Numbered from the stretch's first letter, positions 10,723 to 21,955 are shown. The stretch is DNA of 64,000 nucleotides from Palaemon carinicauda (GCF_036898095.1 NC_090765.1:29445067-29509066), one strand, 5' to 3'. Translations and numbers: made by a program. Notes: generated by a model not told the origin, from the letters alone.

Positions 10723-13010
10723 ATGTCTGAACACTATCTAGGTGCTTGGGTGTGGAACCACGTTTACAAGCACCAAAAGCCTTGCAAGGACAACAATAAC
10801 GGAAGGTGCCGTTGTTCGAAATGTTAGTGGTATATCGTTCACAGACAGAACATCATGTGGGAATTAAATTTGGATTGGTGTCAGAACATCATGTGGGAAT
10901 TAAATTTGGATTGGTGTCAATTCCAAAGCAAAAATCCCATCTGCCAGCAGGCAACTGCATCGGCTAGAAGCTCATTTTAGACCAAGTGGATAGGTACTGC
11001 AATGAACATGGACCTTTTAGCCTTTTGAAGATAGAGGTAAAAGAGCCAGGAGAGCTAAGGCATCTCCTGGCACTCTAAGTGGTCCTCTCCTGACCTCCAC
11101 ACCCAAGTCTTTTGAACCCCCTCCTACAAAGAAGATAAAAGCTGAACCTCCCGTGTCTAAAACTTATATGCCACCGGCCATCATCCTAACTCAGGCTTCC
11201 TATCCAGCTGTCACCCCTACTGCTCACCACACCAGAACCTAATAAAGACACAGCCATGGACCTTGAAACTTACACCGACACTCAGGCACCTGAACTGGTG
11301 AAGGTGCCTGACTCAGATGCTTGCTGAAGCCACTGCCTCTGACCCCTGCTGTAGAGCCTGCTGCAGAGCCAAGTTCAACTGCAGTTGATCCAAACCAGTT
11401 GCCAAAATTTAAACTGCCAGCTGTAGAAGGTGCACCTTCCTATGCAGCAGTAGCTGTTATTGCAACTGCCAACACAGAAATCAAGATAGCTGCCAGAGCC
11501 AACCACAAGGGTGATATGATTATTACCCCAAAGGACCAGAATAGTGCCAGTGCCAGCCTTCTTCAGAGGGAAGCCTCCCTGATCTATTTTGATCCAGCCA
11601 AGAAATTAAGGGAGCCAATATTCTGCAACTTCCCCACCAAAATTCCCCTGCCCTTCATCACGGACTGCAACAATGTTGCCAATGCTGAACGCCGCCTGGG
11701 CAGCCACAAGGAGCTCACTAGGAGAGTCACCGTTACCTTCATTGGGCCAATCCCACAATCACTGGACCTAGGATTATATGAAACCTTCCCCATAAAGGAC
11801 TTTGAAAGTGAACCATTATTATTATTAAATGCCAAGCTACAACCCTAGTTGGCAAAGCAGGATGCTATAAGCCCAGGGGCCCCAACAGGGAAAATAGCCC
11901 AGTGAGGAAAGGAAACAAGGAAAAATATATTCTAAGAACAATAAAAATATTGAAATAAATACTTCCTATATAAACTATGAAAACTTTAACAAACAAGAGG
12001 AAGAGAAATTAGATAAAACACTGTGCCCGAGTGTACCCTCAAGCAAGAGAGCTCTAACCCAAGATAGTGGAAGACCATGGTACAGAGGCTATGGCACTAC
12101 TCAAGACTAGAGAACAATGGTTTGATTTTCGAGTGTCCTTCTCCTAGAAGAGCTGCTTACCATAGCTAAAGAGTCTCTTCTACCCTTACCAAGAGGAAAG
12201 TAGCCACTGAACAAATACAGTGCAGTAGTTAACCCCTTGGGAGAAGAAGAATTGTTTGATAATATCAGTGTTTTCAGGTGTATGAGGACAGAAGAGAATT
12301 TGTGAATAATAGGCCAGACTATTCGGTGTCTGTGAAGGCAAAGGGAAAGAACCGTAACCAGAGAGAAAGATCCAATGTAGTACTGTCTGGCCTGTCAAAG
12401 AACCCCATAACACTCTAGCGGTAGTATCTCAAAGGGCGGCTGTTTAAATTGCCAACGATTTGGCCACTACGAGGAGGACTGCAGAAACCCTACAGTCTGT
12501 GGAGTCTGCAGCCGCTGACACGCAACTCAAATATGCATTGATACACACGAGAATGGATTGGACACCCAGCCAAAGTGCCCCAACTGTGCTCGATCTCACC
12601 ATGCCTGGAACAGGTGTCCAGAGCTGCTTAAAAGATTAGCAGCACTACAGACCATCTCACCTATCTCTACAGCAGCAGCACTGCCACAGCCACCAAAGCC
12701 CCAAAGGGCTCCATGTTCCAGGCCTCCCCATCATCCATCCACCCAGTCACCCCCACTCCTGTCACTGCACCCAGTCTGTCACCGCTCCTACCCTAGTCAC
12801 TGTTCCTAGTCCCAATCCTAACCAGATTCCTCTTCCTTCCCCTTCAGTCTCCCCCCCCCCATCTCCCAAGTCGAATCCTTGCCCCTTAAAAAGCAGATCC
12901 CCTTGATTTTCAAGCTTGTTGTTAAAGTCTGCTCCCCTGTTCAGACTCCCTCCAACATTTTTCAATCCCTCCTCCCTCCCCTAGTATCAACCCCCCTTGA
13001 GTAAAGATAA
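10723..13010 (+). pseudogene. Gag-like (ORF1-like) unit G2, split by repeat C
   Basis: It begins at ATG 10723 with a W-V-W-N-H segment and a Cys cluster (C-R-C-S-K-C), where a stop already interrupts. The best preserved block is 11321-11848: Q-L-P-K-F-K-L-P, S-Y-A-A-V-A, I-I-T-P-K-D-Q-N, R-R-L-G-S-H-K and T-F-I-G-P-I-P-Q-S-L-D-L-G, typical of non-LTR ORF1/gag proteins. Repeat C was inserted at about 11812. After it (12437 onward) come the zinc knuckles C-L-N-C-Q-R-F-G-H-Y-E-E-D-C and C-G-V-C-S, then the H-H-A-W-N-R-C-P-E motif and a Pro-rich tail. Nucleic-acid binding is inferred from the knuckles. Confidence 0.78.
11812..12436 (-). repeat. Dispersed repeat C, copy 2, nested in gag-like unit G2
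   Basis: On the minus strand it runs from the ACTACCGCTAGAG head to the ATAATAAT tail at 11812-11826. It interrupts the gag reading frame between the L-D-L-G block and the first zinc knuckle, so this insertion postdates unit G2. Confidence 0.85.
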
Positions 13011-13019
13011 GCCTTTATG

Positions 13020-13489
13020 CTTAGAAATGTTCTTTTTCTCTACTACTCGATATTCTTCCCTCCTCTCCCAGTCTCTTCTGCTTACTGGGACTTGCTGCTA
13101 TAATTAATTTATTACCACTAAATACGTTTTTTTCGGCTCCTGTTGGTCCTGATTTTTGGGCTCTCCCAGCGGTAATACTCCTGGGGCTGAGCGACTGCAC
13201 CTCCCTGCCTACAGTTAAGCTCTGTGGGCTAAGCAACTGTACGTCCCTTCTGAGGGCTTGTCTTGGTGTGTGGCTGTTGATTCTCTTGCACATGTGTCTA
13301 GCAAACACTGAAAAGTAAGATTTCTCTGGGTGGAGCAATACTCTAAAGCAGCTTCTCGTGAGCCAAGATCTTGCAAGACCCTGACCACACTGGTGGGGTC
13401 TTCTAGCCTTGGGGCCTGTGACTGACTAGTTTGAGTCCCCGTCCGAAAATAAGGTCCGGGCAATTTGTGTAGCAATTATGCTCTCTACA
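13020..13489 (+). other. 3' region of gag-like unit G2 with stem-loops
   Basis: Homologous to the gag-like 3' ends at 29045-29700, 35000-35450 and 50730-51250 (all minus strand). It contains a strong hairpin at 13210-13241 with stem strands TACAGTT and AACTGTA, and a weaker one just before it (13169-13198). It ends near 13480, where the flank of U1 copy 2 begins. Confidence 0.65.
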
Positions 13490-14154
13490 AGGAAACACAG
13501 TAACCTTAATTTTTACTTGGGACTTGCAGTGTGGTTGCAGTGGGCAGTGTAACGTCAAGATGTCATGTTTTCATGCCTAGGAAGATTATAAATCATTTTG
13601 ATATAAAAATCCATGACCTGTAATAGGAGATTCATTCATAGGAGGGTGACTATCACTAGCTGAACTGCTTGGTTTACTGACCCAGGAAGTGCCAATATAT
13701 ATTGGACCTGTATATGAGTGAAGTTTTTGACTCTTAAACTTCCCGACTTCCTGAGCAGTAATATTGGATCTATTTTATATGGCAGTGGTTTAGATAGTCA
13801 TGGATGTGGCAAATGATCAAAAGAAAAAAGTGTTTAAAGATAAAAAATCTTGTTTACTTCTTATACGTCTTAATTATATATAATTATATCTATCATTTCA
13901 AAACTATAACCAAGCTGGATTGAAGATATTACAATATCTACTTAAAAGGAAGCAATTTACTTTATTTACAGGGGTATTGGTCTATAAGGCTTTAAATGAT
14001 ACTTAATGAAAAAAGGGTTTTGTCAATGATACTGCACCATTGAAAATCAGTAATTATGGGATTATCTGATACTTATTTTGGATAAAAAATACCAACTATG
14101 GGGCTCCGTCACCAACCCTAGGTATTCTATATGTTACTTAAAATGCTCATTATT
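13490..14154 (-). other. Conserved U1 downstream flank (inverted)
   Basis: AT-rich, no ORF. It is the inverted counterpart of the flank after U1 copies 1, 3 and 4, sharing the TGCAAGTCC...AATTAAGGT block that marks the junction with gag-like sequence. Confidence 0.7.
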
Positions 14155-14317
14155 AGAGGGATAGCGCGAACGCAGTCCCTCGCTACCAAAAATTTCGCAC
14201 CCGAGTTGACCACATTTGGGTCAATCGCAAGGGTCAGCACCACCGGAGTGCAATGGTGAGCCTCGCCTTGGGGGAACCACCTTCGTGATCATGGTGTCCC
14301 CTGTGCCAGGTAAGTAT
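14155..14317 (-). ncRNA. U1: U1 spliceosomal snRNA, copy 2 (sequence variant)
   Basis: Complete U1 on the minus strand: 5' end ATACTTACCTGG at 14317, loop II ATTGCACTCC, Sm site AATTTTTGG and a 3' stem with TTCG loop. It differs from the other three copies at nt 52-53 (GC instead of TT), just before stem II. GC is the state I recall in vertebrate U1 at the equivalent place, so this copy may be ancestral or a distinct isoform. It forms a divergent pair with U2 copy 2, about 1.05 kb away. Confidence 0.97.
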
Positions 14318-14532
14318 GCTCTCTCCACCATCATCTGAACACAACACTCCATTGCCTGAATACTGTCAATCAAAGAATGAATAATAATGCTTTAATTAAA
14401 CAATTAAGGAATGTAAATCATGTCAGAAGAATAAAAATGTTTAAGAAACATATTGGTTAATTAAAAAAAAGTTTAAAATTCATTAAAAATCTCTCACTCA
14501 TTAATAATGATATAAATATAAAGCATTCATTC

Positions 14533-14589
<57 letters not shown>

Positions 14590-15368
14590 TTAATACCACA
14601 CTTATAGTAATATTTTGAGATGGGTGATAACTCATTGCCCAATAGACAGAATTTTGATCTTGCTATAGCAATTGTTGCTTTATATTGAGACAGTTTCGTG
14701 ATGGCACGGTCTCTTTCCTCATTTCCAGCTTGGCAAATCTCTAAACAATCCAAAGGATGAATTACAATTACCGGCCTGACCAAATCATGAACTGCTCCTG
14801 GGAAATAAGTAATTCTACCTTCTAATCACTTGTAAAACGAACATTCCGGTATAATGAAAGTATAATTCTCCATAATTATCTTGCGATATAATGAAATACT
14901 TTTAAAAAGGAATTTTACACAAAAGTATCACGGTATTACCTTGTCTTCATTCTCTCTAATAATACAGTTTTACCCAACTTCATATGCACATCGATGATTA
15001 GAATATTATGTCTGCCTTTTCTTGTTATCGATTGGAATTGAAGTTAGTTTAGTTTGAAGAACTCTTCGCCGTAAATATCAAAGATACTACTGAGAACTGC
15101 ATAATATACGATTTAAAAGACTGAATGAGGTGCAATTAGCTACTTGTGAAAATGTGAACAAGTTTTTTCGCAATAGGTTATTTCGGAACCTATATTTTGA
15201 ACTTCAAAGTCGAATATACCATAAAGTGATATTTCCATCTACATATTAGTTTGGATTTGATGATATTGGATAATACTTTTCAACAGTTATGCCCTTTTTA
15301 TCCTCACGTTTGTTCTCTAATTTTCAGCAGTTGCTGTCTCCTGGTCTAGAAAACTTGAACTATTGAGT
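14318..15368. promoter_or_regulatory. Compact divergent U1/U2 promoter region
   Basis: An uninterrupted 1,051-bp region between two outward-facing snRNA genes. On the U1 side: TTCAGG about 43 bp from the start and an AT-rich TTAATTG block near -90. On the U2 side: TTCAGCAGTTGCTG about 46 bp from the start. Both positions fit the proximal sequence element of RNA polymerase II snRNA promoters. The whole region aligns with 27178-28240. Confidence 0.75.
14537..14588. repeat. (GA)n tract upstream of U1 copy 2
   Basis: Pure GA run, the inverted equivalent of the (CT)n tracts of the other U1 units, about 220 bp from the U1 start. Confidence 0.95.
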
Positions 15369-15567
15369 ATCGCTTCTCGGCCTTTTGGCTAAGATCAAAG
15401 TGTAGTATCTGTTCTTATCAGCTTAATATCTGATACGATCCCCATGTGGGATCTACGATATTAAACTGATTTTTGGGTCTTGGCGAAGTGCTAGGGGCTT
15501 GCTCCACCTTTGCCGCGGATCGGCCCGGTATTGCAGTACCTCCGGGATCGGTCCACTCCCCCAGGGG
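15369..15567 (+). ncRNA. U2: U2 spliceosomal snRNA, copy 2 (intact)
   Basis: U2 pairs with the intron branch point. The gene starts ATCGCTTCTCGGCC, carries the branch-point recognition segment GTAGTA at nt 34-39, the Sm site GATTTTTGG, and stems III/IV with GGTATTGCAGTACC. It is identical over its length to copies 3 and 4. The conserved block spans 199 nt; mature U2 is usually about 190 nt, so the RNA may end just before the CCCCCAGGGG run. The conserved promoter block TTCAGCAG lies about 46 bp upstream. Confidence 0.97.
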
Positions 15568-15639
15568 AGAAAAAAAACAAATCATCATAACCAAAATACC
15601 GAATAAATTGCTATCAGCAATTTCATAATGTTTATTCTC

Positions 15640-16020
15640 GTATCATATACAGTATATACTATCTTTTAGTTGATAATAACAATTGGGGTATAATATGTAT
15701 TCCAAATAGAGGGGCAGTCAGTAGAGAGGAGACCTCTGTCAGGGCAGGTTAGTTTAGACATTTTCTTGTCCGTCACCTTCCAAAATTTAATAATTTCTAG
15801 TTCTTTACATCAGTTTAAAATCCCTACAAATTGTCATTACTTTACGATTAAAATTGTGGCCATATGGTTGATGACCGGAGACCTATAGCTCGACCTTGCC
15901 ATGTAGTAATTGGCGTAGACTTTCATACACTAAAAAAGGAACCAATTTTGAAGTTTCTGTGACAACATGTCCAAACTTATGACTGATGTGATTTGGACAT
16001 TTAGCTTGAGTTATTCCATG
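15640..16020 (-). repeat. Dispersed repeat B, copy 2 (inverted)
   Basis: The reverse complement matches 24430-24800 closely, including CAACCATATGGCCACAAT and the GGAAGGT blocks. It has no coding sequence. It starts about 70 bp after U2 copy 2. Confidence 0.75.
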
Positions 16021-16099
16021 AGTTATTCAAGAATATAAATATTTGCTCTAAAAATTTGATAATTTCACATTCATAAAAGAAAATATTTCATAAGAAATG

Positions 16100-16660
16100 G
16101 TCGTTTTTGTTTGCAACATTTCAAATGAATTGAAACTGATAGCCTTCTTTCTGAAATATAGTATTACTTCTTCCAAAACTTGGGCAATAATGTATAATCT
16201 GGAATACTGTGTCAAACTTTGAACGATTCAGTTGTATTGATGTTCCTGGTGTTCGGATACAAGTTCTTCATAAACTGTATCTACTCTGTGATCTGTAGTA
16301 GTCTGGTGTTATATGTTGTATGTAGTCCAAACGCATAATTTTTCCATTCTTGGAGTAGACTCAGTATACAATTCTAAGGCCTAGACTTTTCCGATGAGCG
16401 CACAGTGTCTGTGATATTACCTTGCAGGAGAGAGAGGAAGTAAACCATCTCTGACTTTTGTATGTCAAGATAAGTGGAACAGATTGTGTCCCTTAAATAC
16501 TTGAGCAGAAGGACCATGGTATGCCTGTTATCTATATGCTGATCTGTCTCCAAGTTAGCCTTGATGAAATAATGAATGTGGGTATCACTGTAACAGTTAC
16601 TTTTGAAATTGACACTATTATACACATGTTTGCTGTTTAAATGAATTATGGCTGCAAAGT
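16100..16660 (-). pseudogene. Repeat family F, fragment 1 (unknown protein remnant)
   Basis: An ORF at 16374-16625 encodes C-Y-S-D-T-H-I-H-Y-F-I, D-Q-H-I-D-N-R-H-T and L-L-L-K-Y-L-R-D-T-I-C-S-T-Y-L-D. The same protein segment is recognisable, with stops, at about 50100-50330 on the plus strand. Amino-acid similarity between fragments suggests a once-coding sequence. I do not recognise the family; a multi-exon gene or an unfamiliar transposon protein are both possible. Confidence 0.5.
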
Positions 16661-16824
16661 TTATTGTTTGACATTTTCAGATAATACAACATCTTGTCTA
16701 TTATGCTTTAACAATTATTACTTCAAGCATATCTCCGGATAATTTATATGCAGCAAACATATACCAGCTGTAGGTCGGGGTAAGAATGTATATTGGTGGG
16801 ACAACATTACATTATAAAAATTAA

Positions 16825-18226
16825 CGCTTCCTAGCCTGGAACGACACGAGCTCTATCTATCAGGAAAGTTTGGAACTAATGAACTAGTAATGATTAATTA
16901 ATATATGGTTAAAGTCATGTGGGTAACATTGTTGTAAAATAAAACTGAACTAGTTGAGTTTGTAGTTGGTTGTGACACGTCCTTTACAGTGGCATTTGAT
17001 ACTACTGTAATAATTATTATGAATTGTTAGTTAGGGGAAAGGTCGTTATTATTCGTCGTTCGCTGAAGCTACGGCCAAGTTACTCGATCCTAAAATTTCC
17101 CCCAAGCATTGCATCCTGTCTGACCATACTAACACCCGTTGGGCGGTGCTCCATTCGCCTATCAGCTGGTGGCGCAAGCTTGAACATTTATTGATGTCCG
17201 TACTTATGTTTTCTCTAATCCCAACCAACTACATTCTTAACCCCTAGTTACGATTGTAGTTCGTTGGGACACGTCCTTAAATTATTCCGAACACTAATTT
17301 GTTATATATACAACCAAAGGTTAGGTTGGCCAACATCTAGTTAAGATGTTTCGTTAGATTAAGCTAGTGTCAAACAGTGCACCTGAACTAACCTTTCATT
17401 TCCGTGCGCTTATAGGCCTACTTTTGTTGGCTGCGTGATTTAAAAATTTTTAATCCCCTCCTCCGCAACCGGAGATTGACCTGAACGAGTTCGGCCTTTC
17501 CAACGCTAACTGCCATAATGGACAGACGAGTTCCCTATAGTTCTTCTTTGCACGGTGTGGTTGAGTTTATTACTCATATAGATCAGCTTGATGCATTGAG
17601 GACGTTAATCCTACGGGCTCCCAACACAATAGCCCGTGTCCAGCACAAGGCTTGGCAATCTATCAAGCAAGCAAGAAAAAGGACATTAAGGTTTTTAGAC
17701 CTACGGAACTTTAGCGACTACGAATATTACGGTAATCCTGAGTAACCTTTTCATTATTACAATGTGGTTAAGATATAATTTATAGTGCTGCCCATTTTAT
17801 GAAAATTTACCCTTTTTTATTATTACAATGTGGTTAAGTTATAATTTAGAGTGCTGCCCATTGCTTTATTTTGTGTTGGAGAGAGACCTCGGAAGGGGGT
17901 CCGGGGGCTTGCCCCCGGCTAGTGGTTGTGACCTGTGAATTAGTAGGTTAGGTTAGGTGGGTTTGTGGTGTTTGTATGATAGCGACAGTGTTTGGGGGGT
18001 CGCAGGGGGACGTTAGCCCCCTGTTAGGTCATTAGGAAGGTAAGGACATGGCTTGTAGGTTAGGTTAGGGGGGAAGTTTGAATTAGTTGTTGTCCATTTT
18101 TCTCGCATGTTTCCAACATTCATGCGCTGAGTGGTCCTAGTATGTAGATTGTTGGGACAAGCATTTACAAATTTAGTGAATTCATTATATCATTCTTTTA
18201 AACTTCCCGTGAAAAAGACGATTGGT
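16825..18226 (+). repeat. Repeat A, copy 1 (5' part up to the Merlin insertion)
   Basis: About 1.4 kb homologous, in inverted orientation, to 30420-31840. Shared blocks include CAAGCTTG next to CACCAGCTGATAGGCG, a short coding exon, a G/C-rich segment (GGGGCTTGCCCCCG), and GTTGGGACAAGCATTTACAAA. Repeat A continues after the Merlin insertion (19142-19320), where a second copy of the GTTGGGACAAGC block gives a tandem arrangement also present in copy 2. The element type is unknown. Confidence 0.7.
17518..17745 (+). CDS. Short conserved reading frame in repeat A (function unknown)
   Basis: A 75-codon frame starting M-D-R-R-V-P-Y-S. Residues V-E-F-I-x-H-I-D-Q-(L/I)-D are preserved in repeat A copy 2 despite many nucleotide differences, which suggests it once coded for protein. 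The frame closes soon after and could be a first exon. No domain is recognised. It does not resemble the Merlin transposase nested downstream. Confidence 0.4.
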   Translation: MDRRVPYSSSLHGVVEFITHIDQLDALRTLILRAPNTIARVQHKAWQSIKQARKRTLRFLDLRNFSDYEYYGNPE

Positions 18227-18326
18227 GACATTTTGGTGCTACTATAGCGTGAGGTCTACCGCCATATGTCGCCTACCCAGGCGGAGGGTGAGGTCTACCA
18301 CGCGACAAGCTTGGACCTTCCGCAAC

Positions 18327-18584
18327 CTAAATGTCATGGGGTACCCGCATTCTACAGTGAACCACCAGCAATATTATGGGGATCCAGCGACAGGAGCACA
18401 CACACAGGCAATTGAGCGATCGTGGTTGGACGCTAAAACGATGATTCTGAAGAGATTAATGCGAGGTGTTGGTCGTCAGCTGTTCCAGTCTCATCTTTAT
18501 TTTTGCTGGAAGGTGATGAGAAAAAATTCCAATGATCTATTTGTCTTTCTTAGAAGATATACGAAGTGTGTACCGCTAGGATAA
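18327..18584 (+). pseudogene. Merlin (ISXO2-like) transposase, C-terminal fragment
   Basis: The frame contains H-S-T-V-N-H, D-P-A-T-G-A-H-T-Q-A-I-E and R-S-W, the region around the third catalytic acidic residue (the E of H-T-Q-x-I-E) of DDE transposases of the IS1595/Merlin group. The two upstream aspartates and the N-terminal part are missing, so the protein cannot be active. A second fragment with the same T-G-V-H-T-Q-A-I-E motif is at 58716-58805. Confidence 0.85.
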
Positions 18585-18599
18585 ATGTATGGAAATATA

Positions 18600-19060
18600 T
18601 GATAACATGTTTATTTTTACCTTTATTCCTTTTTTAATGTAATTAGAAATCCAATTATCTATTTAAGTCATTTCTAAGATATGTTTAAATGAAGTGTTTA
18701 TTGCTTAAACAAATGTATGAAATATGTTTTATCTATGAGGGACGAATAATTTAGCAGTAGACCGATCACATGTTTATTTTTACCTTTATTCTTTTTTAAT
18801 GTTATTAGAAATCCAATGATCTATTTAAGTCATTTCTAAGATATGTTTAAATTAAGTGTTTATTGTTTTGTATAGCTAGAATAAATATGAAATATATAAC
18901 ATGTTTATTTCTACCTTTATTATTTTTTTTTTTTCATTGTAATTAAAATTCCAATTATCATTTTAAGACATTTCTAAAATATGTTTAAATTGAGTGTTTA
19001 TTGCTTAAACAAATGTATGAAATGTGTCTTATCTATGAGGGACGAATAATTCAGCGGTAG
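18600..19060. repeat. Three tandem units of about 130-167 bp inside the Merlin element
   Basis: Units beginning near 18600, 18767 and 18897 share ACATGTTTATTT, a CATTTCTAA-type block and GTGTTTATTG. Units 1 and 3 also share the ATGAGGGACGAATAAT end. Internal tandem growth is common in non-autonomous DNA transposons. Confidence 0.8.
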
Positions 19061-19329
19061 ACCTCACGCTATAGTGCTAACGGGAGGTAGACCTCACGCT
19101 ATAGTGTGGTAGACCTCACGCTATAGTAGCACCGACATTTTTCACTCTATTTTCTTACGATCGTGACCCTGTTCTAGTATGTAGTTTGTTGGGACAAGCA
19201 TTTACAAAATGAATCCCTTATTTCATTTGTTAAACTTCCCGTGAAAAATTTGACTGGTGACGATTTTTACTCTATTTTCTGACGATTGCAACCCTAGCCT
19301 ACTATGTGAACTTAGTGTTTTTCAGGGTG

Positions 19330-19741
19330 GGTGGAGAATTGATTCCCATAGCGGCGAACAGCTATGAATACGCCATATCCTGGCGGTGGGGGGAGGGGGG
19401 TGGCCATAAACATGCCCTTTTTCTTGTGTTTTCCATATAATGGGTGTTTTTGTGTGAAATAGTGGTTTTTTGGAGGCAGGAGTTTGGAGTCCATTAACTC
19501 AAAAACGGTAATTTGCCGCTGGTTTAAACCATCATGAACATTCAGAATGCCATTTCCAGAGGTGGGGGACCCTTAAACATTCTTTTTTTCTTGTGTTCTC
19601 CAAATAATAGGTGTTTTTGTATGAAATAGTGATTTTTTAGGGGCTGGAGTTTGGAGTCCAATAGCTCAAACGCGGTCATTTGCTGCTGGTTTAAATCATC
19701 ATAAACATTCAAAACACCTATAGTTACATCGTTTTCTTTTT
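19330..19741. repeat. Two diverged direct repeats of about 175 bp
   Basis: The segments around 19370-19545 and 19550-19720 share TTTTTCTTGTGTT, GGTGTTTTTGT, GGAGTTTGGAGTCCA and TGCTGGTTTAAA-type blocks. No coding sequence is visible. Confidence 0.65.
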
Positions 19742-20269
19742 TCTTTTTTAATGCAAAAAATCATATTGTTTTCTTATAAAAATTTACCTGTAGTTCTATC
19801 CAGAAAAACGTTATACCTCTTGCCATAACTTCATTTCTCAAAAATTTTAAGCCTTTAAGACTAATGCTGCTCTGTTAGGCTTTGGTCACCAATATGCAAC
19901 TAACTTCTGCAACTCTCATCGATGTTAAAGAATCTAAGAAATAGCGAAAAGTCTAGCGATTGTTCTGCTGTTTTATGTCGGAACAACCTGTTGTATGCTT
20001 ACTGCTAGATTCCCACTTGCTTATTCTTATACCTGGGTGGCTGTTGGAGGGTGAATCGAACAGTAGTCGCAGATTACTGCGTTCAGCATGGGATTAACCA
20101 TGCAAATAATCGTGACTAGGGCAGATACCCATGAGATTCATTGCCAGGGCTTCAGAATGTTGCTCGATTACCATTCGATTACATCTAGATTCCCACTCGA
20201 TATAGCAGCGAGTGCACTATGATTGGCCAAGGATTATATGAATAGAGGTTCCTGTATTCACTTCATTCG
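19742..20269. other. Unassigned intergenic sequence
   Basis: Mixed composition with no ORF of note, no snRNA or tRNA signal, and no match I can see to the repeat families named here. Confidence 0.4.
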
Positions 20270-21420
20270 TAGTGATCATTTCTTCTTCTTCTTTGTCTGC
20301 ATCTTTTCCCACTTTTATGCGGGGTCGATGTTTCTGGCCAGCGTTCTCCATCTACCTCTATCCCACACTTCATCACCAGTTAATCCCTTTGATCGAAGGT
20401 CATCCTTGTTACAGTCCATCCACCTTCGCTTTGGTCTCCCTCTCCTTCTCCTTCCCTGTACCTCCATTTCCATCACACTCCTCCCGATCTACTGTTCATC
20501 TCTTCGCATGACATGACCATACCTCCTCAGTCTACTTTCTTGGATCTTATCTGATAGTTCTCCAACTCCCGTGGTACCCCTAATTACCTCACTCCGTATC
20601 TTATCTCTTCTTGTCACCCCACACATCCATCTCAACATTCTCATCTCTGCCACATCCAGCTTCTTCTCTTCTGTCTTCTTTATTGCCCACGTCTCTGCTC
20701 CCTACATCATTGCCAGTCTCACAATTGTTCTGTGTATTTTACCTTTCAACTTAACCCCTATTTTCCTGTTGTTTAGTACTCTACACACTTTTTTTCCAAT
20801 TCTTCCATCCTGCTTATATTCTGTGGTTTATTTCCTCCCCAAGATCACCATCCTCTGCAACTGTTGATCCTAAATACCTGAAATTTTCAACTTTTTTTTT
20901 TTTTCAATCTCTCCTTGTAAACTAATTTCCCCATTCTCCACATTTTTCAATCTCAAATACTCTCTCTTTTTCCTGCTGATCTTCAATCCTCTTATTTTCC
21001 ATTTCTCGTCTCCACTCCTCCAGTTTCTCTTCTACTACCTCTCGCAGTGCTACACAGTATAACATCATCAGCAAAAAACATGCACCAAACTATCTGGCTC
21101 TCCCTGCCACCGCTACTGTAAGTAATCAGTCTGTTAATCTTTTTCTCAAATAAGGTGTTGATCATTGCTAGGTCAAAAGCCACTGTAAAATCAATCACTT
21201 TCTCCCCCATCATTTCTCTCGCCCACACCCCATCCTCCATGCACTCTCTCTATCCCTTCCCTACTAATTCCCAAGTGGCCATTCAGATCTCCTCCTTTAG
21301 TTACCCTTTCCCTTGCAGGAATTATTCTAAGCTCCTGGTCCGTCTCCTCCCAGAATGTATCCTTCTCCTCCTCGATAATATTATTCCTACACCATTTCTT
21401 CCTTTCATATTTGCTCCACA
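20270..21420 (-). pseudogene. Decayed RTE-type LINE, 3' half, with (GAA)n tail
   Basis: On the minus strand fragments of reverse transcriptase appear in order: F-F-A-D-D near 21090, then M-R-M-L-R-W-M-C-G-V-T-R near 20610, Y-G-H-V-M-R-R-D and M-E-V-Q-G-R-R-R-R-G-R-P-K-R-R-W near 20450. These match the C-terminal half of RTE-like LINE proteins. Frames break many times. The tail reads (GAA)n on the sense strand (20275-20300). The same family probably supplied the fragment at 43896-44316. Confidence 0.75.
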
Positions 21421-21867
21421 TTTTTTATTTGTTCATATTCTTTATTTTCTATTCAAGTCACTGATAATAATTGTAGATTTTATTTATTCACGTTCGTTTT
21501 CTTTATTGATTTAATTAAGTGACAATTTTACATCTTTTTTTATACTCATGTTCTTTATTTTCTATTTAAGGCATTGATAATGAATGCACATTTTATTTAT
21601 TCACGTTTGTTTTCTTTATTGATTACATTCATAGTGACCATTCAACATCTTTTTATCTATTCATATTCTTTATTAAAAATAAAGTCATTGATCATGATTG
21701 AAGATTTTATTTGTTCTCATTGGGGTTTTTTTTATTGATTTCATTTATAGTGACTATTTAAAATGTTTTTAACTTCATATTCTTTATTTCATTTTTAAGT
21801 CATTGATAATGATTGAAAATTTTATTTGTTCATGTTTGTTTTTTTTATTGAATTCATTCATCGTGAC
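21421..21867. repeat. Tandem repeat, about four units of 103-116 bp
   Basis: Units start near 21421, 21534, 21650 and 21765. Each contains CATATTCTTTATT, CATTGATAATGATTG-like, ATTTTATTTATTCACG-like and ATAGTGACCATT-like blocks. AT-rich, non-coding. Confidence 0.8.
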
Positions 21868-21955
21868 CGGAGTTGGGCGACCTCTGAAATGTGGCAGAGC
21901 ATCTCTCTTTCACTGCTTTTAAACGAGCAGGAAGTGTCACGTGGTCGTGATGCTG

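Larger units (their letters stand above)
18235..19133 (+). mobile_element. Merlin-type DNA transposon, internally deleted, with exact 8-bp target duplication
   Basis: An 899-bp element whose ends are long inverted repeats starting GGTGCTACTATAGCGTGAGG, flanked by GACATTTT at 18227-18234 and 19134-19141. The subterminal motif GAGGTCTACC (or its complement) recurs twice on the left and at least three times on the right. It contains the C-terminal part of an IS1016/ISXO2-like transposase, the Merlin superfamily signature; 8-9 bp duplications fit that family. It sits inside repeat A; the neighbouring tandem block at 19245-19275 resembles the unoccupied site. Confidence 0.9.

Noticed and set aside
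17941..17960. GGTTAGGTTAGG as a telomeric (TTAGG)n tract
   Set aside because: Only two or three units, not extended, and not matched as a tract in the other copy of repeat A; too short to be an interstitial telomere.
18327..18584. IS1595/ISXO2-like transposase as evidence of bacterial sequence or contamination
   Set aside because: It lies inside a eukaryotic-style Merlin element with inverted ends and an 8-bp duplication, nested in a repeat that has a second copy nearby.
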